Assembly (NCBI GenBank): GCA_949152475.1
Contig: OX424561.1
Coordinates: 26,096,481-26,160,480 of the forward strand
From: Terebella lapidaria
Taxonomy: Eukaryota; Annelida; Polychaeta; Terebellida; Terebellidae
DNA length: 64,000 nt
Direction of reading: 5' to 3'
Numbering within the stretch: the first letter of the stretch is position 1; each line of letters begins with the position of its first letter. The notes beneath the pieces were generated by a model. The model ran no database searches, was not told the origin of the DNA, and worked only from the letters and a program-made list of their open reading frames with translations. A program made the position numbers and the translations under genes. Below are positions 1 to 9,710 of the stretch, piece after piece.

Positions 1-450
1 CCACTCCCCCCTCCAAAGCCTGGTTGACTGGTGTGTGTACATGGTAAAAAAATGAAGTTCCATCCCTCAGAATACAATAGTTGGTTAATAAGCCAACACA
101 CACGACACAACATGCTTGGGGAATGATTTGCCCTGTCCACATTTATATTGTACAAACATGTATTGTTTGAATGTTTTGTTATTCAACTCTATTTCACATG
201 CAATGACCGAATCATCGTTGTTTTAGTTAGCTGGGAAATGTTTGGCTTTGGTTATAATATGAATGCGAAAATTCCGCTGTATTGTACAAGTTTTGAAATC
301 ACAAAATTCGCCAAGACGACACAGCCTTCTTTTAGTCACGTATCATTTAACATTTGACAGGAGCACCTGAAAAAAATATCACGAACATCCTGATTAAATA
401 TACTAATACTCTGAATAATATTGGCTGGGTAATTCTCCATTCATATAGGC
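1..450. other. Unassigned sequence at left edge
   Basis: AT-rich sequence with only short open frames that resemble no protein family I know. I see no repeat shared with the rest of the window. It may flank, or be a decayed 5' part of, the DIRS element that becomes recognisable from about 450. Confidence 0.4.
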
Positions 451-462
451 TTTTATGTCTAG

Positions 463-2050
463 TTGGACCAGGGGTGTCAGGCCCGGGGAGCAGGATTGCC
501 TTCCGCCTGTTCAGGTCACCCTTTCGCCTGCTACTATGGAGAATTCTACCGCTCTTTTCTCTTTGCTGGGTTCTTCAGCGTTGACAGCCTCGTCGGCTTC
601 CCCCACCGTGATGACGAGCTCGACGGCTCAGCCTACACTGCCAGGTCCCTCACAAGTGGTCTCTTCAGCCGTCCTTTTGTCTGGGTTTCCCAAGCTGTTC
701 CAGTGGTGAGTGTGTCCAGCATTGTCTCGTCCATGTCGGCAGCCTTGGATGCCCCTGCGGGTGTTTCCCTTCTCGCCCCCCCCCCCCCTCCCCAGCAGTT
801 ACCTCCAGAGATCTTCGGTCAGTAGTCTGACGCAAACTCAGGGGAAGACTCGAGTTGTGCGGGCAGGACGAGGCTACCCCTACCACGTCTGCTGGGCCAC
901 CACCACTGGTTTCGGTTCCGAGGAAGCGACCTTCTTCCGTTGCAGCTTCCGTGATGGCTCCCAGTGACAAGCGCCCACGACTTGACACTGAACTGGCGGA
1001 CAGTGAGGATAGTGAGGAGGATCTTTCCTTCGACCACAAGCTGGACTTAGTACGGTCCACCTTGGAACCCACATTTTTCCCAGCCGAGCTGAGGCCCACA
1101 GTGTCCCAGCTTCCCAGGTCACTTCCGGCATCCCAGCGGTCCCTGGAGCGACAGCCATGGCGAGGCCTCCCCATCCCGGACGGTCTCTGAGAGGAATATT
1201 TGCGTCGTCGAACTGAGACTCTAGATCAGGGGAAGACTGAGTTGGGGAAGTTCCCCCGTCGGCCTCCTTTCCGCAAGAGAGACTATCTGCCATCTAACCC
1301 GGATTACCTAGACAAGTCGGTGGTCTTCCCTGAGGCGGCGGCCCCTTAGCTGGGAGATAAGGCTCGCCCATTGACTGTACAACCTGACACGTTGCTTTCT
1401 TTGAACCATGCCGATCGAGCAGCTACTTGTGTGTCCTCCCTGGGGGGACTGGTTCCGGACCGTGGCCCACCGTCAGCTATAGTGTGCCCAGACAGCTCTG
1501 GAAGCCTTGGAGTCTCCTCCGGCAGAGTTGGCGGCCCTCAGGGACCACCTCCGTTCGGCTTCCCAGCTCTTGGAATCCTGCGACCTGGCGTCATCCCACC
1601 GTATGGAACAGACCACTTGTGTGGAGTGGGTCCTCCACTTGCTGAGGCGGGATGATTTTCTGGGTCAGGCCAAGTTTAAGCTCCCTCCGGCCTTGGTTAT
1701 GGAGCTATGCTGTGCTCCATTGGTGGAACCTGAGGCTGCCTCTGCTCTGTCCTCTCCCCCGCCCCTCTGCATACGGCTCGTGAGCTAACCGGGCAGGTTA
1801 GCTCTGCTTACAGAGACCCTGGCCAAGGGCCTAGCCTCTCCCCTCCAGGCTTACGCCACACCTTCCAAGCCCCAGCCGTCGGCCAAGCCTAAGGATAACA
1901 GGACAAGAAGCCCTTTCGAAGTCCAGGCTCAAGGGCAAACCCAAGCCAGCAGGGGAGAAAAGGTCCTCCACCCTCGTGGCAGGTGAGTGCTCCACAGATA
2001 CCACTCCCTGCGGCGGACTCCGCAACACCTCGGGCTGCCACACCTTTGTT
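463..2050 (+). pseudogene. DIRS gag-like region, copy 1
   Basis: A series of short open pieces in shifting frames. The clearest are 855-1190 (acidic, with a SEDSEED run) and 1507-1788 (helical, with LRRDDFLGQAKFKLPPALVM). The second piece is repeated in the copy-2 gag at 4236-4676, which has kept more of the frame and continues into a Lys/Pro/Ser-rich basic tail. Copy 1 has replaced about 20 bases near 1795 and lost the frame there. Its position before a DIRS reverse transcriptase makes a structural or nucleic-acid-binding ORF1 product likely. That is inference, since DIRS gag sequences are poorly conserved. Confidence 0.65.
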
Positions 2051-3810
2051 TAAAAATTCAAGCGAGCCTGTGGGCGGGCGCCTGGCAAATTATTGGCAAG
2101 AGTGGCAAGCACTCGGGGCCAGCCCGTGGATCGTGTCAGTCCTTCGCAGGGGATTTCACATCCAGTTCAGTCAGCGTCCTGTACTGTCCATAGAGCCCAT
2201 TCCCTTTTCGCTCCCTGGAGCTCACGCCAAACGGCTAGCGCTTTCACTGAAGATCGCCAATATGATGGCCAAAAACGCGCTCGAAATAGTCGGAATTTCC
2301 TCTCCCGGTTATTACAGTATCCTGTTCTTGACTCCCAAGAGCTCAGGAGGGTGGCGTCCCATGATCGACCTGTCATCTCTGAGCCGCCACGTCAAGACCA
2401 AATTCGCCATGGAAACGGCGGAATCGATCCGCTTGTCTCTTCAAAAAAATTCTTGGGTGGTCTCCCTGGATCTGAAGAATGCGTTCTTTCACATCCTGAT
2501 TCACCCGTCCTCCCGCAGGTACCTGCGCTTCGTGCACCAGGGCACCGTGCATCAGTACCGTGCCTTGCCGTTCGGACTGTCCCCGGCCCCATGGATCTTC
2601 ACGATGGTCGTGAAAGAATTGCAGATACTGGCCCACAAGGGAGGGCATCCTCCTCTACCAGTACCTAGATGACTGGATTATTCATCACCAATCCCCCGAG
2701 GTCTTAGCTCGGCACTTGCAGTGAGTTCTGAACTTGTGCAAGCGCATGGGCCTGGTTGTCAACCTCCAGAAATCGGAGTTAGCACCAGCCCAGGACTTTG
2801 TGTTCGTGGGCTATCGGTACAAAACCCAGCTGGGTATGGTTTTCTCGATAGAGGAGCGTTTGGAGCTCCGCAGGTTCTTAGACGAACCCAGTCAGTCATC
2901 TCAGACCTGGCAGTTGATGCTTGGGCTTCTGGCGGCGACCGAGAAGTTGGTCCCTTACGGTCGACTCCACATGCGGGAGTTGCAGATAGACTTTCGTTCT
3001 CAATGGCTAGCAGCCTCGGGTTCCTCACAGCAACTGGTTTCCTTTTCCCCAGCGGGGCGGGCATCCATAATGTGGTGGATGTCTACCGCCAACCCTACTC
3101 GGGGCTCACCCTTTTGCTAGCCTCCTCCCTCCAAGCACGTCTACGGAGGGCTGGGGGCGCACCTAGATTTCAAGGAAGCCTCCGGGATGTGGGCGGAGCC
3201 CAAGAGTTCTTGCATATCAACCGGCTAGAGTTGGAAGCGGTTTCGCTGGCCCTAGCTCATTGGGACATGGAATGTGCTAGTCACGCTGTCGCTGTCACGC
3301 GTGTCCACAGACAACTCTACTGTCGTGGCCTACACCAACGAGCAGAGGGGTATGAAGTTGGTTACCCTTTGTCGGCAGGCCATGACTCTTCTCCTCTGGT
3401 GCCGGGCTCGTGGCATTCACTTGCGAGCATGTCACATTCCGGGTCGGTTTAATGTATTGGCGGATCAGCTGTCCCGCAGCGGACAGATCCAGCCAACGGA
3501 GTGGTCAATGCATCCTCTGGTGTTCCGTTCCCTGTGCCTCAGGTGGGACCGCCCATAGTAGATCTCTTTGTCACCAGGTGGAACAAGAAACTTCCCATGT
3601 TCGTCTCCACTTTTGGACCCCCTTGCGATGTCAATTGACGCGTTGTCCACAGATTGTGACGGCATGTACGGGTATGCGTACCTTCCAGCGATTCTGTTGC
3701 CCAAAGTATTGGCCAAAGTCAGGTCTCACGCGAGCAGAATTCTCCTGGTCGCCCCATACCAGCCGCAGCATCCGTGGTTTCCAGAACTTCTGAGTCTGCT
3801 GATCGATTAA
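2051..3810 (+). pseudogene. DIRS reverse transcriptase and RNase H, copy 1
   Basis: The reverse transcriptase reads well from about 2130 in the frame of 1983-2672: GGWRPMIDLSSLSRHV, VSLDLKNAFFHILIHP (first catalytic Asp kept) and LPFGLSPAPWIFT. A one-base gain in a G run near 2640 shifts the frame just before YLDDWIIH, the active-site box. An in-frame TGA follows at about 2721 and a TAG at 3118. The thumb and RNase H part reads in 2734-3120. About 16 bases are missing near 3138 relative to copy 2. A conserved downstream segment, with motifs such as PVDLFVTRWNKKLP-like and LLVAPYQPQ, ends near 3810. The segment 2672-3137 appears identical to 10322-10787, stops included. Confidence 0.85.
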
Positions 3811-4121
3811 CCGGTGGCTCTTCTCCTTCGGGAGTATCTCGTCAAGCAACCCCAGTCACAGCTGTTTCACAACAGGCCCGGGAGTTTGAGCCTTCGCGCG
3901 TGGCTTCTGTCCAGCGATCCCTTCGAGCAAAGGGATTTTCTTCAGAAGTGTCCAGTAGGATCGCCCGCCCTAATAGAAATTCGTCCTTGGGAGTAAATGA
4001 GTCCAAATGGCGAGTCTTCGCTGCTTGGTGCAATAGCAGGCAGGTTGATCCATTCCACGCCACTGCTCAGACAGTAGCTGATTTCCTCTTGGAGAAATTT
4101 CAGGCGGGCGCGGAACCCTCA
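3774..4121 (+). pseudogene. DIRS tyrosine recombinase, N-terminal fragment, copy 1
   Basis: The frame from 3774 carries the SAM-like N-terminal core-binding domain: RSLRAKGFSSEVSSRIA, SKWRVFAAWC and FLLEKFQAG. It matches the start of the recombinase in copy 2 almost residue for residue. After the EPS near 4120 the frame continues into gag sequence instead of the STLARYRTALAKT of copy 2, so the catalytic domain is absent. This is the junction between the two tandem DIRS copies. Confidence 0.85.
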
Positions 4122-4674
4122 GAATCCTCCGGCAGGGTTGGCGGCCCTCAGGGACCACCTCCGTTCGGCTTCCCAGCTCTTGGAATCCTGCGACCTGGCG
4201 TCATCCCACCGTATTGAACAGACCACTTATGTGGAGTGGTCCTCCACTTGCTGAGGCGGGATGATTTTCTGGGTCAGGCCAAGTTTAAGCTCCCTCCGGC
4301 CTTGGTTATGGAGCTATGCTGTGCTCCATTGGTGGAACCTGAGGCTGCCTCTGCTCTGTCCTCTCTGCATACGGCTCGTGAGCTAACCGGGCAGGAGGAG
4401 TCCGTTTCTGCTAGAAAACTGCTTACAGAGACCCTGGCCAAGGGCCTAGCCTCTCCCCTCCAGGCTTACGCCACACCTTCCAAGCCCCAGCCGTCGGTCA
4501 AGCCTAAGGATAAGAAGGACAAGAAGCCCTTTCGAAGTCCGGGCTCAAGGGCAAACCCAAGCCAGCAGGGGAGAAAAGGTCCTCCACCCTCGTGGCAGGT
4601 GAGTGCTCCACAGATACCACTCCCTGCGGCGGACTCCGCAATACCTCGGGCTGCCACACCTTTGTTTAAAAATT
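4122..4674 (+). pseudogene. DIRS gag-like region, copy 2 (5' truncated)
   Basis: The open frame 4236-4676 includes the LRRDDFLGQAKFKLPPALVM segment, then ARELTGQEESVSARKLLTET and a basic Lys/Pro/Ser-rich tail. Copy 1 has lost part of this by a small substitution or deletion, so copy 2 is the better guide to the gag C-terminus. The 5' part of gag is absent because of the junction at about 4122, and the 3' end is cut by the insertion starting at 4675. Confidence 0.65.
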
Positions 4675-4729
4675 AGCCCAATGGGCTAGAAAGGTTACCG
4701 GAGAAATATACAGAGTTAAGCCGAGAAAG

Positions 4730-6250
4730 TTGAAGGTCAAATTCAAGGTGACCACTGAAATCGCCATATCTCTAACCTTGAAAATGGGATCAAAGGTTAA
4801 ATTCTAGATCACCAAACTCTTCAGCATACATCATTTCCTATATGTTCACTATGGACCACTAGGCTGTAAATTTTATAATAAGCGAGATATAAGCCATTTT
4901 GTAATTTGACTTTGAAAATAAAATGACTGACCTTGAAATTTAGGTCAAAGGTCAAATTCAATATCATTAAAATATTCAGAATATATCATTTCCTATATGT
5001 TCACAATTGATTCCTAAGCTGTAAAGTCGATAATAAGCCAGATATCAGCCATTTTGTCCTGTTGACCTTGAAAATGAGGTCAAAAGTCAAATTCAAGGTC
5101 ACTAGAATATTCAGCATATATCATTTCCTATATGTTCACAATTGATTTCTAAGCTGTAAAGGCGCTAATAAGCAAGATATTGGCCATTTTGTCCTGTGAC
5201 CTTGAAAATGAGGTCAAAGGTCAAATTCAAGGTCATGAGAATATTCAGCATACCTGTATGTTCGCAATTGATTCCTAAGCTGTACAGTCGATAATAAGCG
5301 AGATATTAGCAATTTTGTCCTGTGACCTTGGAAATGAGGTCAAAGGTCAAATTCAAGGTCATGAGAATATTCAGCATATATCATTTCCTATATGTTTACA
5401 ATTGATTCCTAAGCGGTAAAGTCGATAATAAGCGAGATATTACCCATTTTGTCCTGTGACCTTGAAAATGAGGTCAAAGGTCAAGTTCAAAGTCATGAGA
5501 ATTTTCAGCATATATCATTTCCTATATGTTCACAATTGATTCCTAAGCTGTAAAGTCGCTAATAAGCAAGATATTGGCCGTTTTGTCCTGTGACCTTGAA
5601 AATGAGGTCAAAGGTCAAATTCAAGGTCACGAGAATTTTCAGCATATATCATTTCCTATATGTCCACAATCGATTCCTAAGCCGTAAAGTCGCTAATAAG
5701 CAAGATATTGGCCATTTTGTCCTGTGACCTTGAAAATGAGGTCAAAGCTCAAATTCAAGGCCACGAGAATATTCAGCATATATCATTTCCTATATGTTCA
5801 CAATTGATTCCTAAGCTGTAAAGTTGATAATAAGCGAGATATTAGCAATTTTGTCCTGCGACCTTGGAAATGAGGTCAAAGGTCAAATTCAAGGTCACGA
5901 AAATATTCAGCATATATCATTTCCTATATGTTCACAATTGATTCCTAAACTGTAAAGTCGATAATAAGCGAGATATTAGCCATTTTGTCATGTGACCTTG
6001 AAAATGAGGTCAAAGGTCAAATTCAAGGTCACAAGAATATTCAGCATATATCATTTCCTATATGTTCACAACTGATTCCTAAGCTGTAAAGTCGATAATA
6101 AGCGAGATATTAGCCATTTTGTCCTGTGACCTTGAAAATGAGGTCAAAAGTCAAATTCAAGGTGACGAGAATATTCAGCATATATCATTTCCTATATGTC
6201 CACAATTGATTCCTAGTCTCTAATTTCAATATTAAGTGAGATATTAGGCT
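4730..6250 (+). repeat. 134-bp tandem repeat array 1 (about 11 units)
   Basis: The period is regular: the word CCTATATG recurs at 5387, 5521, 5655, 5789, 5923, 6057 and 6191, exactly 134 bp apart. Each unit holds TGACCTTGA, then AGGTCAAAGGTCA, then TCAAGGTCA within about 40 bp, followed by an AT-rich part with ATATATCATTTCC and a GATTCCTAAGCTGTAAAGTCG segment. The first units are more diverged. No ORF is supported. Confidence 0.93.
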
Positions 6251-6596
6251 TAATGTGTCCCATTATAAAGCATAGGAAAATTTAACATGGGAAAGTCACA
6301 TTTGGGCCGAGTTTGGGCCCAAAATGGCCCACTTCAAGCGATTCAAGCGCAACGAAATTTATACTTGTCACAGGGGTACATATGAGGAGTGTTTTTCATC
6401 AATAAGAAAAAAAAGTTACTGAACAGATTTTGAGAAAACGACCGTCGAAGTCCAAAATTGGCCATTTTTCGACGAAAACGGCCGCTCTGACCTTAAAACC
6501 AAGGTCAGAGGTCAAATTCAAGGTCACGACAATATTCAGCATATATCATTTCCTATATGTCCACAATTGATTCCTAGTCTCTAATCTCAATATTAA

Positions 6597-7309
6597 CCTC
6601 TTCACTACTCATGGTTACGCTGCGTAACCATACCACACCCCTGCTGCTGTACTGATGGTTACGCTGCGTAACCATAACTTTGACAACCCACAAATGTATA
6701 TGTAACTGAGCACTGAATATATTCAATATTACATACGCCCGAAAATGTATCTACACGCTAAATTAACACATACATATTGCCACCGGTTGAAATCTACGAC
6801 CTTAATTATTTGTTTAGCTAATTGATTAACTAACTTATTAGACACATGTGACGTCACAAATACTCATTGCAATGGATCGATACACATATTATTGTCACTA
6901 AAACTGTTATATCTTCATAACTAATCAAGATATTGACACGCTATGAACACTATTTTAACCCACGAGATTCACTCCATCAACACTAAAAAGACGAAGAGGC
7001 TACAAGTACGTAAGTAAAACGTATTGGGTAATAGTTCATTAAAAATTCGAAAATGGCTGTCTGGTGGAAACAAAAGTGAAAAATCAACCATGTTTTGATC
7101 GCCAGAAACTTCCTTTCCTCTGTAACCAGTGACATTATCAATTCATGGGGTGAAGGGATAATATTTAGAAATAGCACATTAGAATACGGGATAATATATA
7201 GAAATAGCACACTAGAATACGACTTTTAAACAAAAAAATAGAAATTCTATAAATTTGTATATGAATCGGCTCAGTATGGAGGCTGAGGGGTGGCTCAGTA
7301 GCGAAAAGG
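6597..7309. mobile_element. TTAA-targeted MITE (piggyBac-like), nested in H1
   Basis: A 713-bp block flanked by TTAA at 6593-6596 and 7310-7313. Its ends are imperfect inverted repeats: CCTCTTCACTACT on the left against CCTTTTCGCTACT read from the right. The host sequence without the insert is present nearby (about 7917-7935, ATATTAAGTGAG), so the insertion point is exact. The left part holds two copies of a perfect hairpin around GGTTACGCTGCGTAACC (about 6613 and 6657). There is no transposase. TTAA duplication is the hallmark of piggyBac-type elements; the family assignment is inference. Confidence 0.8.
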
Positions 7310-7313
7310 TTAA

Positions 7314-8378
7314 GTGAGATATTAGGCTTTAATGTGTCCCATTATAAAGCATAGGAGAATTTAACATGGGAAAGTCCCATTTGGGCCGAGTTTGGGCCCA
7401 AAATGGCCCACTTCGAGTGATTCAAGCGCAACGAAATTTATACATGTCACAGGGGTACATATGAGGAGTGTTATGCATCAATAAAAAAAAGTTACTGAAC
7501 AGATTTTGAGAAAATGGCCGCCAAAGTCCAAAATCAGGCATTTTTCGTCGAAAACGGCCGCCATTTTGAAAAAAATGCGAAAATCAAAAAACTAAAAAAT
7601 ACCTCCCTCTCGAAATATTTTTAGGCATTTTTGTGCAAAATTTTAGAAGAATTTGATCGTAAACTTTAAAGATAAAATTGTTGACGGACGACGACGACGA
7701 CGGACGACGGACGACGCCGGACGCATCGCCATGCCAATAGGTTACGGACCATAGGTCCGGTAACCTAAAAACGACCGTCGAAGTCCAAAATTGGCCATTT
7801 TTCGACGAAAACGGCCGCTCTGACTTTGAAACCAAGGTCAGAGGTCAAATTCAAGGTCACGACAATATTCAGCATATATCATTTCCTATATGTCCACAAT
7901 TGATTCCTAGTCTCTAATCTCAATATTAAGTGAGATATTAGGCTTTAATGTGTCCCATTATAAAGCATAGGAGAATTTAACATGGGAAAGTCCCATTTGG
8001 GTCGAGTTTGGGCCCAAAATGGCCCACTTCGAGTGATTCAAGCGCAACGAAATTTATACATGTCACAGGGGTACATATGAGGAGTGTTATGCATCAATAA
8101 AAAAAAGTTACTGAACAGATTTTGAGAAAATGGCCGCCAAAGTCCAAAATCAGGCATTTTTCGTCGAAAACGGCCGCCATTTTGAAAAAAATGCGAAAAT
8201 CAAAAAACTAAAAAATACCTCCCTCTCGAAATATTTTTAGGCATTTTTGTGCAAAATTTCAGAAAAATTCGATCGTAAACTTTAAAGATAAAATTGTTGA
8301 CGGACGACGACGACGGACGACGACGCCGGACGCATCGCCATGCCAATAGGTTACGGACCATAGGTCCGGTAACCTAAA
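7314..8378 (+). repeat. Two direct copies of the element right-end module
   Basis: About 463 bp at 7314-7772 and a near-identical copy at about 7916-8378. Both contain AAAATGGCCGCCAAAGTCC-like segments, poly-A-rich stretches, a GACGACG microsatellite and the terminal hairpin around GGACCATAGGTCC. A shortened first copy lies at 6255-6520. Similar modules recur at the ends of every related element in the window. Apparent short ORFs are chance reading of this module. Confidence 0.8.
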
Positions 8379-8439
8379 AAATTCTGCTAAAACCATAAAG
8401 GCATTTTTGCCGAAATGCCTTAATAATCAGAGAGATATT

Positions 8440-9240
8440 AGCAATTTTGTGCTGTGGCCTTGAAGATGAAAGGGCAAAGGTCAAATTCAAGATCATCAAA
8501 ATATTCAATGTATATCATTTTCTATATCATGTCCACAATTGATTCCCAAGCCATACAGTCAATAGAGGAGCTAGATATGAGCCAGTTTGTCCTTGGACCT
8601 TGAAAATGACGTCAGAGGTCAAATTCAAGGTCACGAGAATATTCAGCATATGTCATTTCCTATATGTCCACAATTGATTCCTAAGCTGTAAAATCGATAA
8701 TAAGTGAGATATTAGCCATTTTGTCCTGTGACCTTGAAAATGAGGTCAGAGGTCAAATTCAAGGTCATGACAATAATCTGCATATATAATTTCCTATATG
8801 TTCATAATTGATTGCTAAGCTGTAAAGTCGATAACAAGCAAGATATTAGCCATTTTGTCCTGTGACCTTGAAAATGAGTTCGAAGGTCAAATTCAAGGTC
8901 ATCAGAATATTCAGCATATATCATTTCCTATATGTCCACAATTGATTCCTAAGCTGTAGAGTCGATAATAAGCGAGATATACGCCATTTTGTGCTCTGAC
9001 CTTGAAAATGAGGTCAGAGGTCAAATTCAAGGTCACGAGAATATTCAGCATATATTATTTTCTATATGTCCACAATTGATTCCTAAGCTGTAGAGTCGAT
9101 AATAAGCGAGATATAAGCCATTTTGTGCTCTGACCTTGAAACTGAGGTCAGAGGTCAAATTCAAGGTCACGAGAATATTCAGCATATATCATTTCCTATA
9201 TGTCCACAATTGATTCCTAGTCTCTAATCTCAATATCAAG
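8440..9240 (+). repeat. 134-bp tandem repeat array 2 (about 6 units)
   Basis: Same unit as array 1, more diverged. Several units read AGGTCAGAGGTCA instead of AGGTCAAAGGTCA at the direct repeat, and TCAAGGTCA is kept. It is preceded near 8398-8424 by a hairpin formed by AAGGCATTT and AAATGCCTT, similar to the one at 24119-24138. Confidence 0.88.
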
Positions 9241-9607
9241 TGAGATATTAGGCACAATGTGTCCCATTATAAAGCATAGGAGAATTTACCATGGGAAAAT
9301 CCCATTTGGGTCGAGTTTGGGCCAAAATGGCCCACTTCGAGCGATTCAAGCACAACGAAATTTATAGACATCATAGAAGTACATATGAGGAGTGTTATGT
9401 ATCAAAAAGAAAAAAAGTTACTGAACAGATTTTGAGAAAATTGCCACCAAAGTCAAAAATCAGGCATTTTATGTCGAAAACGGCCGCCATTTTGAAGAAA
9501 AAGCGAAAATCTAAAAACTAAAAAATACCTCCTTCTTGAATTATTTTTAAGTATTTTTCTGCAAAATTTCAGAAAAATTCGCTGGTAAACAAAAAAGATA
9601 AAAATGT

Positions 9608-9614
9608 GGACGAG

Positions 9615-9646
<32 letters not shown>

Positions 9647-9710
9647 ACGACGACGGACGACGGACGCAACGCCATGCCAATAGGTTATCGGACCATAGGT
9701 CCGGTAACCT
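9608..9710 (+). repeat. GAC microsatellite and right terminal hairpin of H1
   Basis: About a dozen GAC units, then the constant GCCATGCCAATAGG and the 27-bp hairpin whose arms are GGTTATCGGACC and GGTCCGGTAACC. Short Asp- or Thr-rich frames over the microsatellite are not genes. Confidence 0.85.

Larger units (their letters stand above)
451..4121 (+). mobile_element. DIRS-type retrotransposon, copy 1 (decayed, 3' truncated)
   Basis: The order is gag-like region, reverse transcriptase with RNase H, then the N-terminal part of a tyrosine recombinase; this is the order of DIRS elements, which integrate by recombinase rather than DDE integrase or endonuclease. Near position 4121 the recombinase reading frame stops matching copy 2 and runs directly into a second gag region, so the two copies lie head to tail with the rest of the copy-1 recombinase and its 3' end missing. 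Frameshifts and stops occur in all three coding regions, so this copy is not functional. No left terminal inverted repeat was seen in positions 1-450. Confidence 0.88.
4675..9710 (+). mobile_element. Hairpin-ended non-coding element with tandem-repeat core (copy H1)
   Basis: The left end opens with the small palindrome AGCCCAATGGGCT followed by AGGTTACCGG. The right end is a larger hairpin built on GGTTATCGGACC and GGTCCGGTAACC, preceded by a GAC microsatellite. AGGTTACCGGA and TCCGGTAACCT form short inverted ends. The interior holds two arrays of a 134-bp unit, three copies of a right-end module and a nested MITE. There is no coding capacity. The same ends occur at 15153-17538, 28525-31220, 39330-40063 and 47023-48839, each set in A/T-rich target sequence (AAAAAT-like on both sides). 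The layout resembles Helentron-associated (HINE, or bivalve pearl-like) elements. That assignment is inference. Confidence 0.75.

Noticed and set aside
665-1293. Minus-strand ORFs over the DIRS gag region
   Set aside because: Antisense shadows of a GC-rich coding region; no family resemblance, and the plus strand carries the DIRS order of domains.
6240-6560. Small ORFs in the right-end modules of the hairpin-ended elements
   Set aside because: They recur in every module at the same place with different lesions and have no start or domain logic.
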